Source: Streptomyces nojiriensis (GTDB lineage Bacteria; Actinomycetota; Actinomycetes; Streptomycetales; Streptomycetaceae). Taken from it: a stretch of DNA of 64,000 bases. Where the stretch lies: the NCBI RefSeq assembly GCF_017639205.1, contig NZ_CP071139.1, positions 4,346,001 to 4,410,000 on the forward strand, in the 5' to 3' direction. Within the stretch, counting starts at the first letter, position 1, and each line of letters starts with the position of its first letter. Below are positions 33,830 through 42,170 of the stretch, piece after piece. Under the pieces are notes generated by a model. That model was not told the origin of the DNA. It worked only from the letters and a program-made list of their open reading frames with translations, and ran no database searches. The position numbers and the translations under genes were made by a program.

Positions 33830-34387
33830 CTACCTCAGGAGCCAGTTCCGGGTCAGCTCCATGACCTCCGCGTGCGTGCGACCGCCGTGGTCGACGTGGA
33901 TGAAGTGCTCGCCGATCCGCAGCGAGTAGGCCAGCAGGCAGCGGACCTCGACGTCGTCCTCGTCGGTGCAGATGGCGCGGAACAGCGAACGCAGGTACTC
34001 CATGCGCCGGTTGTCGGTACGCCGCAGCCGCCGCGCGACGTCCTCGTCGCGCCGGGCCCAGTCACGGATCGCGAGGTCGGCCGTGGTGCCCCGGACCGGC
34101 CCGTCGGCCGTCGAGGCGATCGCGAACAGCCGCTCCAGCCTGGCCCGCGCGTCTCCCCCGCCGCTCTCGACCTGCTCGATCACGGCCTCGGCGACCTCGT
34201 GCTCCCAGGTGTCGAGCATCTCGGCCAGCAGGGCGCCCCGGCTGCCGAAGTACCCGTAGAAGCCGCCCTTGCTGACGCCGAGCGCCTGCGCCAGCGCCTC
34301 GACGCGGACCGCCTCGGGGCCGCCGGCGGCGAGCGCCCGCAGCCCTTCCTCGATCCACTTTGCGCGCGGTGTGCGGGTCGCGCCCAT
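33830..34387 (-). CDS. TetR-family repressor
   Basis: This encodes 185 residues. The helix-turn-helix ALAQALGVSKGGFYGYFGS lies at residues 31-49 and the rest is the helical ligand domain. Start ATG 34387 follows GAGGAGGAGC; further upstream in-frame sequence runs through the operators. The gene is divergent from a DUF2867 gene with two 22-bp palindromes between, so it very likely represses itself and that gene. Confidence 0.9.
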   Translation of the reverse strand: MGATRTPRAKWIEEGLRALAAGGPEAVRVEALAQALGVSKGGFYGYFGSRGALLAEMLDTWEHEVAEAVIEQVESGGGDARARLERLFAIASTADGPVRGTTADLAIRDWARRDEDVARRLRRTDNRRMEYLRSLFRAICTDEDDVEVRCLLAYSLRIGEHFIHVDHGGRTHAEVMELTRNWLLR

Positions 34388-34413
34388 GCTGTGCTCCTCC
34401 TCACGCGGCCCCC

Positions 34414-34471
34414 ATCTATACGGTGCCGTATAGATGAGTGCTAGCCTCGATCTATACGGCATCGTATAGAT
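34414..34471. promoter_or_regulatory. Twin TetR operators
   Basis: Two 22-bp palindromes with half-sites ATCTATACG and CGTATAGAT lie at 34414-34435 and 34450-34471, centred 36 bases apart. One is next to the repressor start and the other 12 bases before the DUF2867 start. Binding by the adjacent TetR protein is inferred. Confidence 0.8.
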
Positions 34472-34483
34472 AGGGGCCGACCG

Positions 34484-35071
34484 ATGAGACTCCCCAAGAC
34501 CGCGCACACCTCCCGCCCCTGGCGGGTCCACGAGATCGCCGGCGACTTCCGGGTCGAGGACGTATGGGCGCTACCGACCCCGGGCGGGCCCGACGACCTC
34601 GCACGCCTGGTGCGCCAGTTCGCGGACGGCAACGGGGATCCCGTCCCCTCCCCCGTGGCGCGCGCCCTCTTCGCGATCCGCTGGAAGCTCGGCGCGCTGC
34701 TCGGCTGGGACCGGCCCGACGACGGGGTCGGCACCCGGGTCCCGACCCTGCGCGACCGCCTGCCGGCCGACCTCCGCGAGGGCGAGCGGGGCCCCGACCT
34801 GCGGGCGGTCCCCTTCACCTCCGTCTACCAGACCCACGACGAGTGGGTGGCGGAGAGCGCGAACCGGACCATGCACGGCCTGCTGCACATCGGCTGGGTC
34901 CCGGACGGGAAGGGCGGCTACCACGGCCTGATGACGGTCCTGGTGAAGCCGAACGGGCGCCTGGGCGCCCTCTACATGCTGGCCATCAAGCCCTTCCGGT
35001 ACCTCGGGGTCTACCCGGCCCTGCTGCGCTCGATCGGCCGCGAATGGCGCGAGAACGGCCCCGGGGCATGA
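34484..35071 (+). CDS. DUF2867-family protein
   Basis: This encodes 195 residues. The sequence WRVHEIAGDFRVEDVWALPTPGG, then GTRVPTLRDRLPADLR, and NRTMHGLLHIGWVPDGKGGYHGLMTVLVKPNG...YMLAIKPFRYLGVYPALLR, fits DUF2867, a START-like fold often found under TetR or with NAD-dependent enzymes. It probably binds a small hydrophobic molecule, perhaps the one sensed by the repressor. The start lies 12 bases after the second operator, so the leader is short. Confidence 0.8.
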   Translation: MRLPKTAHTSRPWRVHEIAGDFRVEDVWALPTPGGPDDLARLVRQFADGNGDPVPSPVARALFAIRWKLGALLGWDRPDDGVGTRVPTLRDRLPADLREGERGPDLRAVPFTSVYQTHDEWVAESANRTMHGLLHIGWVPDGKGGYHGLMTVLVKPNGRLGALYMLAIKPFRYLGVYPALLRSIGREWRENGPGA

Positions 35072-35076
35072 AAAAC

Positions 35077-35111
35077 GCCTCCCGCCCGCGCCGTACGCAC
35101 GGACGGGAGGC
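35077..35111. terminator. Terminator hairpin, repeat-related
   Basis: GCCTCCCG (35077-35084) pairs with CGGGAGGC (35104-35111). The hairpin and its flanks (CATGA...before, CATGATC after) closely resemble the hairpin at 35855-35889. Confidence 0.7.
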
Positions 35112-35371
35112 ATGATCACAAAGGTAACCCCTCCGGCCGACGACACCCTGTGCGTCACCTCGGAAGAACGCCAGTGAACCGGAGGCAGGGCGTGCGTTTC
35201 CCCTGGCCCGGCTCGTTGTCCGTCGCCCTCGGAGGGCCCAGAGTTGCCCCAGTGCAAGAAGTAGTCCAGGGAGGGGGCGGGTCCGGCCGGACGGGGGGTT
35301 GGGCGGGGCTGAACGGGGGGACCGGCGGGGTGGGGAGGTAACCGGGGGAACGGGCGGGGCGTTCCCCGCGC

Positions 35372-35893
35372 ATGAAGCTGAATCGAACCTCGCTCGTCGG
35401 CGCTCTCGCCGGCGCCGTCCTGCTCCTCGGCGGTGCGCCCGCCCAGGCCGCCGACAACCCGCTGCTCTCGCTCCTCGACAACCTCAACATCTCCGACATC
35501 TCGGAGGTCGTGCACGTGCCGGTCGAGCGCGTCCTGAACCCCAACGTCGTCCTGTCCAACGGCAACGTCGCCGCGCTCCAGGACACGGCGGAGTCCCTGC
35601 TGGCCAAGCCCGCCGCACCGGCCGCCGCACCGGCCGTCGCCCCGGCCAAGCCCGCCGCCAAGCCCGCCGCCCCCTGCCCCCCCCCCCGCCACGCGAGAGG
35701 GCCGTTACCCCGACCACGGCGGCCGTCACGCCGCCGGGTCAGCACGAGGGGCCCTGCCCGGAGTCTCCGGACAGGGCCCTGCTCCGCGCACGCGCTCCGG
35801 TCAGCCGCCGCACTGGCACGGCGCGGGCCCCGGGTGGACCCGGGGCATGAGAATGCCTCCCACCGGCGCCGCATGCGCAGGTGGGAGGCATGA
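35372..35893 (+). CDS. Small secreted protein with uncertain C-terminus (C-tract frameshift?)
   Basis: ATG 35372 opens a signal peptide (RTSLVGALAGAVLLLGGAPAQAADNP, cleavage after AQA). A short mature domain (LLSLLDNLNISDISEVVHVPVERVLNPNVVLSNGNVAALQDTAESLLAKP) and Ala/Pro/Lys repeats follow. At 35677-35687 a run of eleven C residues occurs. Beyond it the frame reads Arg-rich nonsense and passes through a strong terminator (35749-35779) before stopping at 35893; the +1 frame stops at 35850. The true end is therefore unclear, from a sequencing error, a slippage site or a lost stop. The start and first 100 residues are solid. Confidence 0.55.
   Translation: MKLNRTSLVGALAGAVLLLGGAPAQAADNPLLSLLDNLNISDISEVVHVPVERVLNPNVVLSNGNVAALQDTAESLLAKPAAPAAAPAVAPAKPAAKPAAPCPPPRHARGPLPRPRRPSRRRVSTRGPARSLRTGPCSAHALRSAAALARRGPRVDPGHENASHRRRMRRWEA
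35749..35779 (+). terminator. Strong terminator inside the apparent 3' end of the secreted-protein frame
   Basis: GGGCCCTG plus CCGGAG (35749-35763) pairs with CTCCGG plus CAGGGCCC (35765-35779), with a one-base loop and one mismatch. Its presence inside the reading frame argues that the real gene ends earlier. Confidence 0.75.
35855..35889 (-). terminator. Terminator downstream of gpmA
   Basis: GCCTCCCACC (35855-35864) pairs perfectly with GGTGGGAGGC (35880-35889). It lies just after the gpmA stop on the minus strand. Confidence 0.8.
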
Positions 35894-35902
35894 TCGCGCG
35901 AG

Positions 35903-36664
35903 TTACTTCTTCTTGCCCTGGTTCTTGACGGCCTCGATGGCGGCCGCCGCGGCGTCCGGGTCGAGGTAGGTGCCGCCCGGGTTCAGGGGCTTGAAGTCGG
36001 CGTCCAGTTCGTAGACGAGCGGGATGCCGGTCGGGATGTTCAGGCCCGTGATGTCGGCGTCGGAGATGCCGTCGAGGTGCTTGACCAGGCCGCGCAGGGA
36101 GTTGCCGTGCGCGGCGACCAGGACCGTGCGACCGGCCAGCAGGTCCGGGACGATGCCGTCGTACCAGTACGGCAGCATGCGCTCGACGACGTCCTTGAGG
36201 CACTCCGTGCGCGGGCGCAGCTCGTTCGGGATCGACGCGTAGCGCGGGTCCGCGGACTGCGAGAACTCCGTGCCGTCCTCCAGGACCGGCGGCGGGGTGT
36301 CGTACGAGCGGCGCCACAGCATGAACTGCTCCTCGCCGAACTCCGCGAGGGTCTGCGCCTTGTCCTTGCCCTGGAGCGCACCGTAGTGGCGCTCGTTCAG
36401 GCGCCAGGAGCGGTGCACCGGGATCCAGTGGCGGTCGGCGGCCTCCAGCGCGAGCTGCGCCGTGCGGATGGCGCGCTTCTGGAGGGAGGTGTGCAGCACG
36501 TCGGGCAGCAGGCCGGCGTCCTTGAGCAGCTCACCGCCCCGGACCGCCTCCTTCTCGCCCTTTTCGGTGAGGTTGACGTCCACCCAGCCGGTGAACAGGT
36601 TCTTCGCGTTCCAGTCGCTCTCGCCGTGGCGGAGGAGGATCAGCTTGTACGGTGCGTCGGCCAT
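35903..36664 (-). CDS. gpmA: 2,3-bisphosphoglycerate-dependent phosphoglycerate mutase
   Basis: This encodes 253 residues. LILLRHGESDWNAKNLFTGWVDVNLTEKG carries the catalytic phospho-His of the RHG motif, LNERHYGALQGKDKAQ carries the active-site Glu, and VLVAAHGNSLRGLVKHLDG the second His. It interconverts 2- and 3-phosphoglycerate in glycolysis. Start ATG 36664 begins MADAPYKLILLRHGES. Confidence 0.96.
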   Translation of the reverse strand: MADAPYKLILLRHGESDWNAKNLFTGWVDVNLTEKGEKEAVRGGELLKDAGLLPDVLHTSLQKRAIRTAQLALEAADRHWIPVHRSWRLNERHYGALQGKDKAQTLAEFGEEQFMLWRRSYDTPPPVLEDGTEFSQSADPRYASIPNELRPRTECLKDVVERMLPYWYDGIVPDLLAGRTVLVAAHGNSLRGLVKHLDGISDADITGLNIPTGIPLVYELDADFKPLNPGGTYLDPDAAAAAIEAVKNQGKKK

Positions 36665-36817
36665 GCGTACGAGCCTAGTGGACGCCCGGGGGCGCTCGCG
36701 CGCGGCGCCGGGTCCCGCCGGATTGACGGTGCGCGTCAATCCGGTGGCGCCCGGAGGCCTGCCGCTCGTAATGTGCACGCCGTACGAGTGATGCTTACAC
36801 CACCGGGGGGATCCCTT

Positions 36818-38116
36818 ATGTCAGCTGCCCGTTTGGCACAGGCCGCCCGGGGGAGCGTCTCCGGGCTCCCCCGGGCCTTCTGGTGGCTCTGGACGAGCAC
36901 GCTGGTGAACCGGCTCGGAGCCTTCGTCGCCACCTTCATGGCCTTGTACCTGACCCTGGACCGGGGCTACTCGGCCTCCTTCGCGGGACTCGTGGTGGCG
37001 CTCCACGGACTCGGCGGCGTCGTCTCCTCGCTCGTCGCGGGCGTGATGACCGACCGCCTCGGGCGCCGGCCCACGCTGCTGGCGGCCCAGACGTCGACCG
37101 CCTTCTCGGTGGCGCTGCTCGGGTTCATGGAGCACCCGGCTGCGATCGCGGCCGTGGCGCTGCTGGTCGGCATGACCTCGAACGCCTCCCGGCCGGCGGT
37201 CGCGGCGATGATGGCGGACATCGTCCGCCCCGAGGACCGCGTACGGGCCTTCGCGCTCAACTACTGGGCCATCAACCTCGGCTTCGCCGTCAGCGCGACG
37301 GCGGCCGGGCTGATCGCGGAGTACAGCTACCTGGCCGGCTTCCTCGGCGAGGCCGCGCTGACGCTGCTCTGCGCGGTGCTGGTCTTCGTCAAGCTGCCCG
37401 AGTCGCGGCCGGACCGGCCCGCCCGGCCCGAGGGCGCGTCGGCCGCCGCCGCCGGCGAGGAGGAGCCCGCGATCGGGCTCGGGACCGTGCTGCGGGACGG
37501 GCGGTTCATGGGCGTGGTCGGGCTGTCGTTCCTGATCTCGCTGATCTTCACGCAGGGCTCGGTCGGCCTGCCGGTCGCGATGGGCTCCGCGGGCTTCTCG
37601 CCCAGGGACTACGGGCTGGTCATCGCCGTGAACGGGCTGCTGATCGTGCTGCTGCAGATCCCGGTCACGGCGTTCATCGAGCGGCGCGACCCGCAGAAGC
37701 TGCTGGTGGTCTCGGCGCTGCTGGCCGGGTACGGGTTCGCACTGACGGCCTTCGCCGGACCGGTGTGGGCGTACGCGCTGACGGTCTGCGTGTGGACGCT
37801 GGCCGAGATCGTGAACTCGCCGACCCAGATGAGCCTGGTCGTACGGCTCTCGCCGGTCCACGGGCGCGGCCGCTACCAGGGTGTCTACAACCTGTCCTGG
37901 GCGGTGGCCGCGCTGGTGGCGCCGCTGATGGCGGGCTTCCTGATCGACCGGTACGGGGCCGACTGGCTGTGGGGGGCCACCGGTGTCCTCGGCACGGTCG
38001 CGGCGGCCGGCTACTGGCTGCTGATGCGGGGTCTGTCCGAGGGCGACGCGGGTACGGGCACGCCCGTGGCCGGTGGTGCTCCCGCACCGGCGGCCGAGCC
38101 GCTGCCCGCGGGCTGA
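36818..38116 (+). CDS. Major facilitator superfamily transporter
   Basis: This encodes 432 residues with about 12 membrane segments. Motif A-like GVMTDRLGRRPTLL follows the second segment and a second-half equivalent is IERRDPQKLLV. A charged cytoplasmic loop (about residues 195-225) separates the halves. It is an MDR-type proton-coupled exporter; the substrate is unknown. Start ATG 36818 follows GGGGGG. The acidic/Pro-rich C-terminal tail is cytoplasmic. Confidence 0.88.
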   Translation: MSAARLAQAARGSVSGLPRAFWWLWTSTLVNRLGAFVATFMALYLTLDRGYSASFAGLVVALHGLGGVVSSLVAGVMTDRLGRRPTLLAAQTSTAFSVALLGFMEHPAAIAAVALLVGMTSNASRPAVAAMMADIVRPEDRVRAFALNYWAINLGFAVSATAAGLIAEYSYLAGFLGEAALTLLCAVLVFVKLPESRPDRPARPEGASAAAAGEEEPAIGLGTVLRDGRFMGVVGLSFLISLIFTQGSVGLPVAMGSAGFSPRDYGLVIAVNGLLIVLLQIPVTAFIERRDPQKLLVVSALLAGYGFALTAFAGPVWAYALTVCVWTLAEIVNSPTQMSLVVRLSPVHGRGRYQGVYNLSWAVAALVAPLMAGFLIDRYGADWLWGATGVLGTVAAAGYWLLMRGLSEGDAGTGTPVAGGAPAPAAEPLPAG

Positions 38117-38121
38117 CCGCG

Positions 38122-38955
38122 TCAGGCCAGGTGGCCGAAGATCGCGGCCAGCAGGACCCCGGCCGCGAGGAGGAGGACCGTCAGCACCGCCATGGCCGTC
38201 TTCTGCTCCGCCGTCACCTCCGCCTCCGGCACGGCCGTGCCGGAGGCACCCGCGTGGGCGGCGGCCGGGAGCGGCTCGCCGCCCTCGCCCAGCGCCCGTA
38301 CCGTCCCCATCCCGTGCTTGAGGTGGTTGGCGACCAGCCACACGTTGACCGGGTACGCGAAGGCCAGGCCGGCCAGCACCGCCAGCGAGAAGGTCGCCCA
38401 GAAGCGCACGTCGCCGACGTCCCGCGCCCCCGGCACCTGGCTGCGCACGATCACGTTCACCGCGACCATGGCGCCCATCACGCAGTTCATCGAGAGCCAC
38501 TCGGCGTACACCGTCGAGCGGACGGCCCGCACGTAGCTGCCGCCGAGCATGTCGCGCATGAACAGGGCCTGGAAGACCAGCAGCCCGAAGCCGAAGCCCA
38601 CCGCGTACTCGAACAGGGCGTCGGCCCACGGCGGGAGGCCGAGCAGCGAGGCGACGACGGCCGCGACCATGATGCCGGTCGCGTCGCCGGCCACGCAGTG
38701 GATGGTCGAGCCGAGCGCCTGCTTCCACAGCGGCGCCACGAACCGCTCGTGGGTCCCCGGACGCGGCTCCTTGCAGGACAGCACGTAGAGCGCGGCGCCC
38801 ACCGGGCCGATGTAGAGGGTCACCAGCACCCAGCCCCACTTCATCACCGTGAGCTCGGGGTTCTTGGTGAACGCGTCGTGGGCGACGTAGCCGGTGGACA
38901 GGAGGGCCAGGGCGAACCAGGTGTACATGAGTGCTTCGGCTGTGGTCCCGCTCAT
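38122..38955 (-). CDS. DUF4396-family membrane protein
   Basis: This encodes 277 residues. Six or more hydrophobic segments and WKQALGSTIHCVAGDATGIMVAA, LMYTWFALALLSTGYVAHD and YAEWLSMNCVMGAMV match DUF4396. A conserved HC...GD and a Met/His-rich look suggest metal or small-molecule transport, but the function is unknown. ATG 38955 (MSGTTAEALMYTW) is preferred over an upstream ATG at 39000. Confidence 0.72.
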   Translation of the reverse strand: MSGTTAEALMYTWFALALLSTGYVAHDAFTKNPELTVMKWGWVLVTLYIGPVGAALYVLSCKEPRPGTHERFVAPLWKQALGSTIHCVAGDATGIMVAAVVASLLGLPPWADALFEYAVGFGFGLLVFQALFMRDMLGGSYVRAVRSTVYAEWLSMNCVMGAMVAVNVIVRSQVPGARDVGDVRFWATFSLAVLAGLAFAYPVNVWLVANHLKHGMGTVRALGEGGEPLPAAAHAGASGTAVPEAEVTAEQKTAMAVLTVLLLAAGVLLAAIFGHLA

Positions 38956-39028
38956 CCCGTCACGGTGCGGGCGTCCGGGCCCGGCCGGGCGGGCCGACAC
39001 GCCTTCCCGCGCCGTTCGGTGCCGCGTG

Positions 39029-39547
39029 TCAGCCGATCGGAGTGCCGGGGCCGGCCGGTTCGCCCTGCGGGCGCGTCAGGTGCTTGAACGCGTCGAGGTT
39101 GAAGGTCGGCTCGCCGCGCGAGACCCGCCACTCGTACTCGCGCCGGATCGCGCTCGCGAAGCCCAGCTCCAGCAGCGTGTTGAAGGAGCCGTCCGCGGCC
39201 TCCAGGACCGTGCCGAGCAGCCGGTCCAGCTCCTCCGGGTCGACGACCGACAGCGGGAGCCGGGCCGTCAGGTAGATGTCGCCGAGGCGGTCCACCGCGT
39301 ACGCCATGCCGTACAGCTTGAGGTTGCGCTCCAGCAGCCAGCGGTGGACGCCCGCCTCGTTCTCGTCGGGGTGCCGGATCACGAAGGCGTTGACCGACAG
39401 CGAGTGCCGGCCGACCTTCAGCGAGCAGGTGGTGCTCAGCTTGCGGGTGCCGGGGAGCTGGACGACGTAGGACCCCGGCTCGGGGCTCTCCCAGCTCAGC
39501 TCCGCGGCGGTGAGCGCGCTCTCGATGATCTCGGCGGTGTCAGCCAT
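39029..39547 (-). CDS. YbjN-domain protein
   Basis: This encodes 172 residues, starting MADTAEIIESALTAAELSW. The fold resembles type III secretion chaperones (YbjN family): WLLERNLKLYGMAYAVDRLGDIYLTARLPL and ELDRLLGTVLEAADGSFNTLLELGF. Function is unknown; actinomycete members sit beside mshA. The start overlaps the mshA stop by eight bases, so it is probably translated with mshA. Confidence 0.8.
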   Translation of the reverse strand: MADTAEIIESALTAAELSWESPEPGSYVVQLPGTRKLSTTCSLKVGRHSLSVNAFVIRHPDENEAGVHRWLLERNLKLYGMAYAVDRLGDIYLTARLPLSVVDPEELDRLLGTVLEAADGSFNTLLELGFASAIRREYEWRVSRGEPTFNLDAFKHLTRPQGEPAGPGTPIG

Positions 39548-40910
39548 GGTGGGAGCGTACGCGACGGCGGTGATCATGCATGGCCGCGGTGTAGACGTCG
39601 GCCGTGCCGCCGGCCGCGGTGTCCCAGCCGAAGAACTGCGCGTGCCGCGCCGCCTGGGCGCCCATCCGGTCCGCGAGCGCCGGCTCGTCCACGAAGCGCC
39701 GCAGCTCGCGCGCGTAGTCCACCGGGTCGTGCCCGGGTACGAGGATCCCCGTGACCCCGTCGTTGACGGCGACGGGCAGCCCGCCGACCTCGGCGGCGAG
39801 CACCGGCGTGCCGGCGGCCTGTGCCTCTATCGCGACGAGCCCGAAGGACTCGCTGTAGGAGGGCATGACCAGCACGGACGCCGCCCGGAACCAGTCCGCG
39901 AGGCCGTCCTGGGCGACCGGCGGGTGGAAGTGCACGAGGTCGGCGATGCCGAGCTTCGCGGCGAGCTTGTGCAGGCCTTCCGGCTTGGCGAGGCCGCTGC
40001 CGCTGGGCCCGCCGACGACGGGTACGAAGAGGCGGCGGCGCAGCGAGGGGTCCCGGTCGACCATGACGGCGACGGCGCGCAGCAGGATGTCGGGGGCCTT
40101 CAGCGGCTGGATCCGCCCGGCGAAGAGGGGGATGACGGCGTCCTGCGGGAGGCCGAGGCGGGCGCGGGCGGCGGCCCGGCCGTCGCCGACGGTGAACCGG
40201 TCGAGGTTCACGCCGGGGTGGACGACGGCCACCTTGGCGGGGTCGGCCTCGTAGTGCCGGACGAGCTCGTCGGCCTCCTCGGCGGTGTTCGCGATGAGCC
40301 GGTCGGCGGCGGCCACGATCTGGGTCTCGCCTATGACGCGGGCGGCGGGCTCGGGGGTGTCCCCCTCGGCCAGTGCCGCGTTCTTGACCTTCGCCATGGT
40401 GTGCATGGCGTGCACGAGCGGGACGCCCCAGCGTTCGGCGGCGAGCCAGCCCACGTGGCCGGAAAGCCAGTAGTGGGAGTGGACGAGGTCGTAGTAGCCG
40501 GGGCGGTGGCCGGCCCAGGCCTGCATGACGCCGTGGGTGAAGGCGCACAGCTGGGCGGGGAGCTCTTCCTTGGCGAGGCCTTCGTAGGGGCCCGCGTCCA
40601 CGTGCCGTACGAGGACGCCGGGGGCCAGGTCGACCACGGGGGGCAGCCCGCCGGTGGTGGCCCGGGTGAAGATCTCGACCTCGATGTTGATCGCGGCGAG
40701 CCGCTTGGCCAGCTCGACGATGTAGACGTTCATGCCGCCCGCGTCGCCGGTGCCGGGCTGGTGCAGTGGTGAGGTGTGCACGCTGAGCATGGCCACGCGG
40801 CGCGGCTTGCGGTGGTGGCCGACGGCCGGAAGGCGCAGGCGGGGCGGCTCGTGGCGGGTGGCACGGGCGGCGGCGAGGCGGCCACTGAGGCGGGACACGT
40901 ACTGGCTCAA
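39540..40910 (-). CDS. mshA: D-inositol-3-phosphate glycosyltransferase MshA (mycothiol synthesis)
   Basis: This encodes 456 residues if started at TTG 40910, behind GAGAGGACTGG; the predicted start LSQYVSRLSGRL then matches the MSQYVSRL start I know for Streptomyces MshA. An ATG at 40961 is the alternative. The GT4 glycosyltransferase has RVAMLSVHTSPLHQPGTGDAGGMNVYI, HSHYWLSGHVG, VHAMHTMAKVKN, FAGRIQPLKAPD and the donor site PSYSESFGLVAIEAQAAGTPVLA. It transfers N-acetylglucosamine to inositol-3-phosphate, the first step of mycothiol synthesis. Confidence 0.95.
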   Translation of the reverse strand: MSQYVSRLSGRLAAARATRHEPPRLRLPAVGHHRKPRRVAMLSVHTSPLHQPGTGDAGGMNVYIVELAKRLAAINIEVEIFTRATTGGLPPVVDLAPGVLVRHVDAGPYEGLAKEELPAQLCAFTHGVMQAWAGHRPGYYDLVHSHYWLSGHVGWLAAERWGVPLVHAMHTMAKVKNAALAEGDTPEPAARVIGETQIVAAADRLIANTAEEADELVRHYEADPAKVAVVHPGVNLDRFTVGDGRAAARARLGLPQDAVIPLFAGRIQPLKAPDILLRAVAVMVDRDPSLRRRLFVPVVGGPSGSGLAKPEGLHKLAAKLGIADLVHFHPPVAQDGLADWFRAASVLVMPSYSESFGLVAIEAQAAGTPVLAAEVGGLPVAVNDGVTGILVPGHDPVDYARELRRFVDEPALADRMGAQAARHAQFFGWDTAAGGTADVYTAAMHDHRRRVRSHHG

Positions 40911-41140
40911 AGGACCAGTCCTCTCGGCTCGGACGGCGCACGCACGACGCTCGGACGGCATGACGGACCGCATGCCGGACGGCATGACGGCGAGGGCGCG
41001 GAAGACGCCCTGCAAGGAGTGCAACCCGGATGGCCGTCCCGCGCATTCCGGGGTGTCCGGTTTTCCTGGAGGTTTCCTCGTCTTCAGTGCTGCGCAGCGG
41101 GATTTTCATGGTGTGCGGGCCCTCCGCTTACCCTCGGCTC

Positions 41141-41962
41141 ATGGCCTCCCGCAGTACCCCGCCCTCCAGCCGCGCGCCCGGCCGCCCCGTGGGCTCGGTG
41201 ACGCGCGGGACGACCAATCCGAACCGGTTGCGCCGGATGGACCGCTGGATCGCGGCCACCCACGGGGCCGCGCTGCGGCGCGCGGAGGCGCCGGTCGCCG
41301 TGGACCTGGGCTACGGGGCCGCGCCCTGGACGGCGGTCGAGCTGCTGGCGCGGCTGCGGGACGCGGCGCCGCGGGTACGGGTGGTCGGCATCGAGATCGA
41401 GCCGGCGCGGGTGGCGGGGGCGAAGCCGTACGAGCGGGAGGGGCTGAGCTTCCGGCACGGCGGTTTCGAGGTGCCGCTGGACGGCGGGGCCCGCCCGGCG
41501 CTGATCCGCGCGGCGAACGTATTGCGCCAGTACGACGAGGAGCAGGTGGCCGAGGTCTGGGCGCGGCTGTGCGGGCGGCTGGCCCCAGACGGGCTGCTGG
41601 TGGAGGGGACCTGCGACGAGATCGGGCGGCGGCACGTGTGGGTGGCGCTGGGCCCGGAGGGGGCGCGCACGGTGACGTTCGCGACCCGGCTGGGCTCCCT
41701 GGAGCGCCCCTCCGACCTGGCGGAGCGGCTGCCCAAGGCGCTGATCCACCGGAACGTTCCGGGCGAGCCGGTGCACGCGTTCCTGCGCGACTTCGACCGG
41801 GCGTGGGCGGCGGCGGCCCCGTACGCCTCGTACGGGGCGCGGCAGCGCTGGATCCGGACGGCGCGGGCGCTGGCCGGCGACTGGCCGCTGGTGGACGGGC
41901 CGCGGCGGTGGCGGCAGGGGGAACTGACCCTGCCCTGGGAAGCGTTGCGCCCGGTGGGGTGA
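41141..41962 (+). CDS. SAM-dependent methyltransferase-like protein
   Basis: This encodes 273 residues from ATG 41141 (MASRSTPPSSR). It has no ribosome-binding site and a TACCCT box a few bases upstream, which suggests a leaderless transcript; in-frame ATGs at 41030 and 41108 are alternatives. The Rossmann core has VAVDLGYGAAPWTAVELLARLR (motif I), VVGIEIEPARV (motif II) and LIRAANVLRQYDEEQVAEVWARLCGRLAPDGLLVEGTCDEIGR. The substrate is unknown. It is divergent from mshA. Confidence 0.78.
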   Translation: MASRSTPPSSRAPGRPVGSVTRGTTNPNRLRRMDRWIAATHGAALRRAEAPVAVDLGYGAAPWTAVELLARLRDAAPRVRVVGIEIEPARVAGAKPYEREGLSFRHGGFEVPLDGGARPALIRAANVLRQYDEEQVAEVWARLCGRLAPDGLLVEGTCDEIGRRHVWVALGPEGARTVTFATRLGSLERPSDLAERLPKALIHRNVPGEPVHAFLRDFDRAWAAAAPYASYGARQRWIRTARALAGDWPLVDGPRRWRQGELTLPWEALRPVG

Positions 41963-42170
41963 ACGCGGCCTGCGGGGGAACCGGGGGCGGGGGCGTTCCG
42001 TTGAACCGTGCGGGGGTGGGAATGGCGTCCGTTGGGGCGGACAAGATCGGATCGCCATCCACAAGGGTGTTGGAATTCATCGACACGTGGCACCATCCCG
42101 ATGGCAGCGAGAAGTTACTGATGAATAGTCAGATCTGAGACCGGGTCTGACTCGGGTGCCTGGGGGGACC

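Noticed and set aside
42000..42170. Possible c-di-AMP (ydaO) riboswitch before the NlpC/P60 gene
   Set aside because: Such riboswitches precede many Streptomyces cell-wall hydrolase genes, but I could not find the conserved ydaO motifs here.
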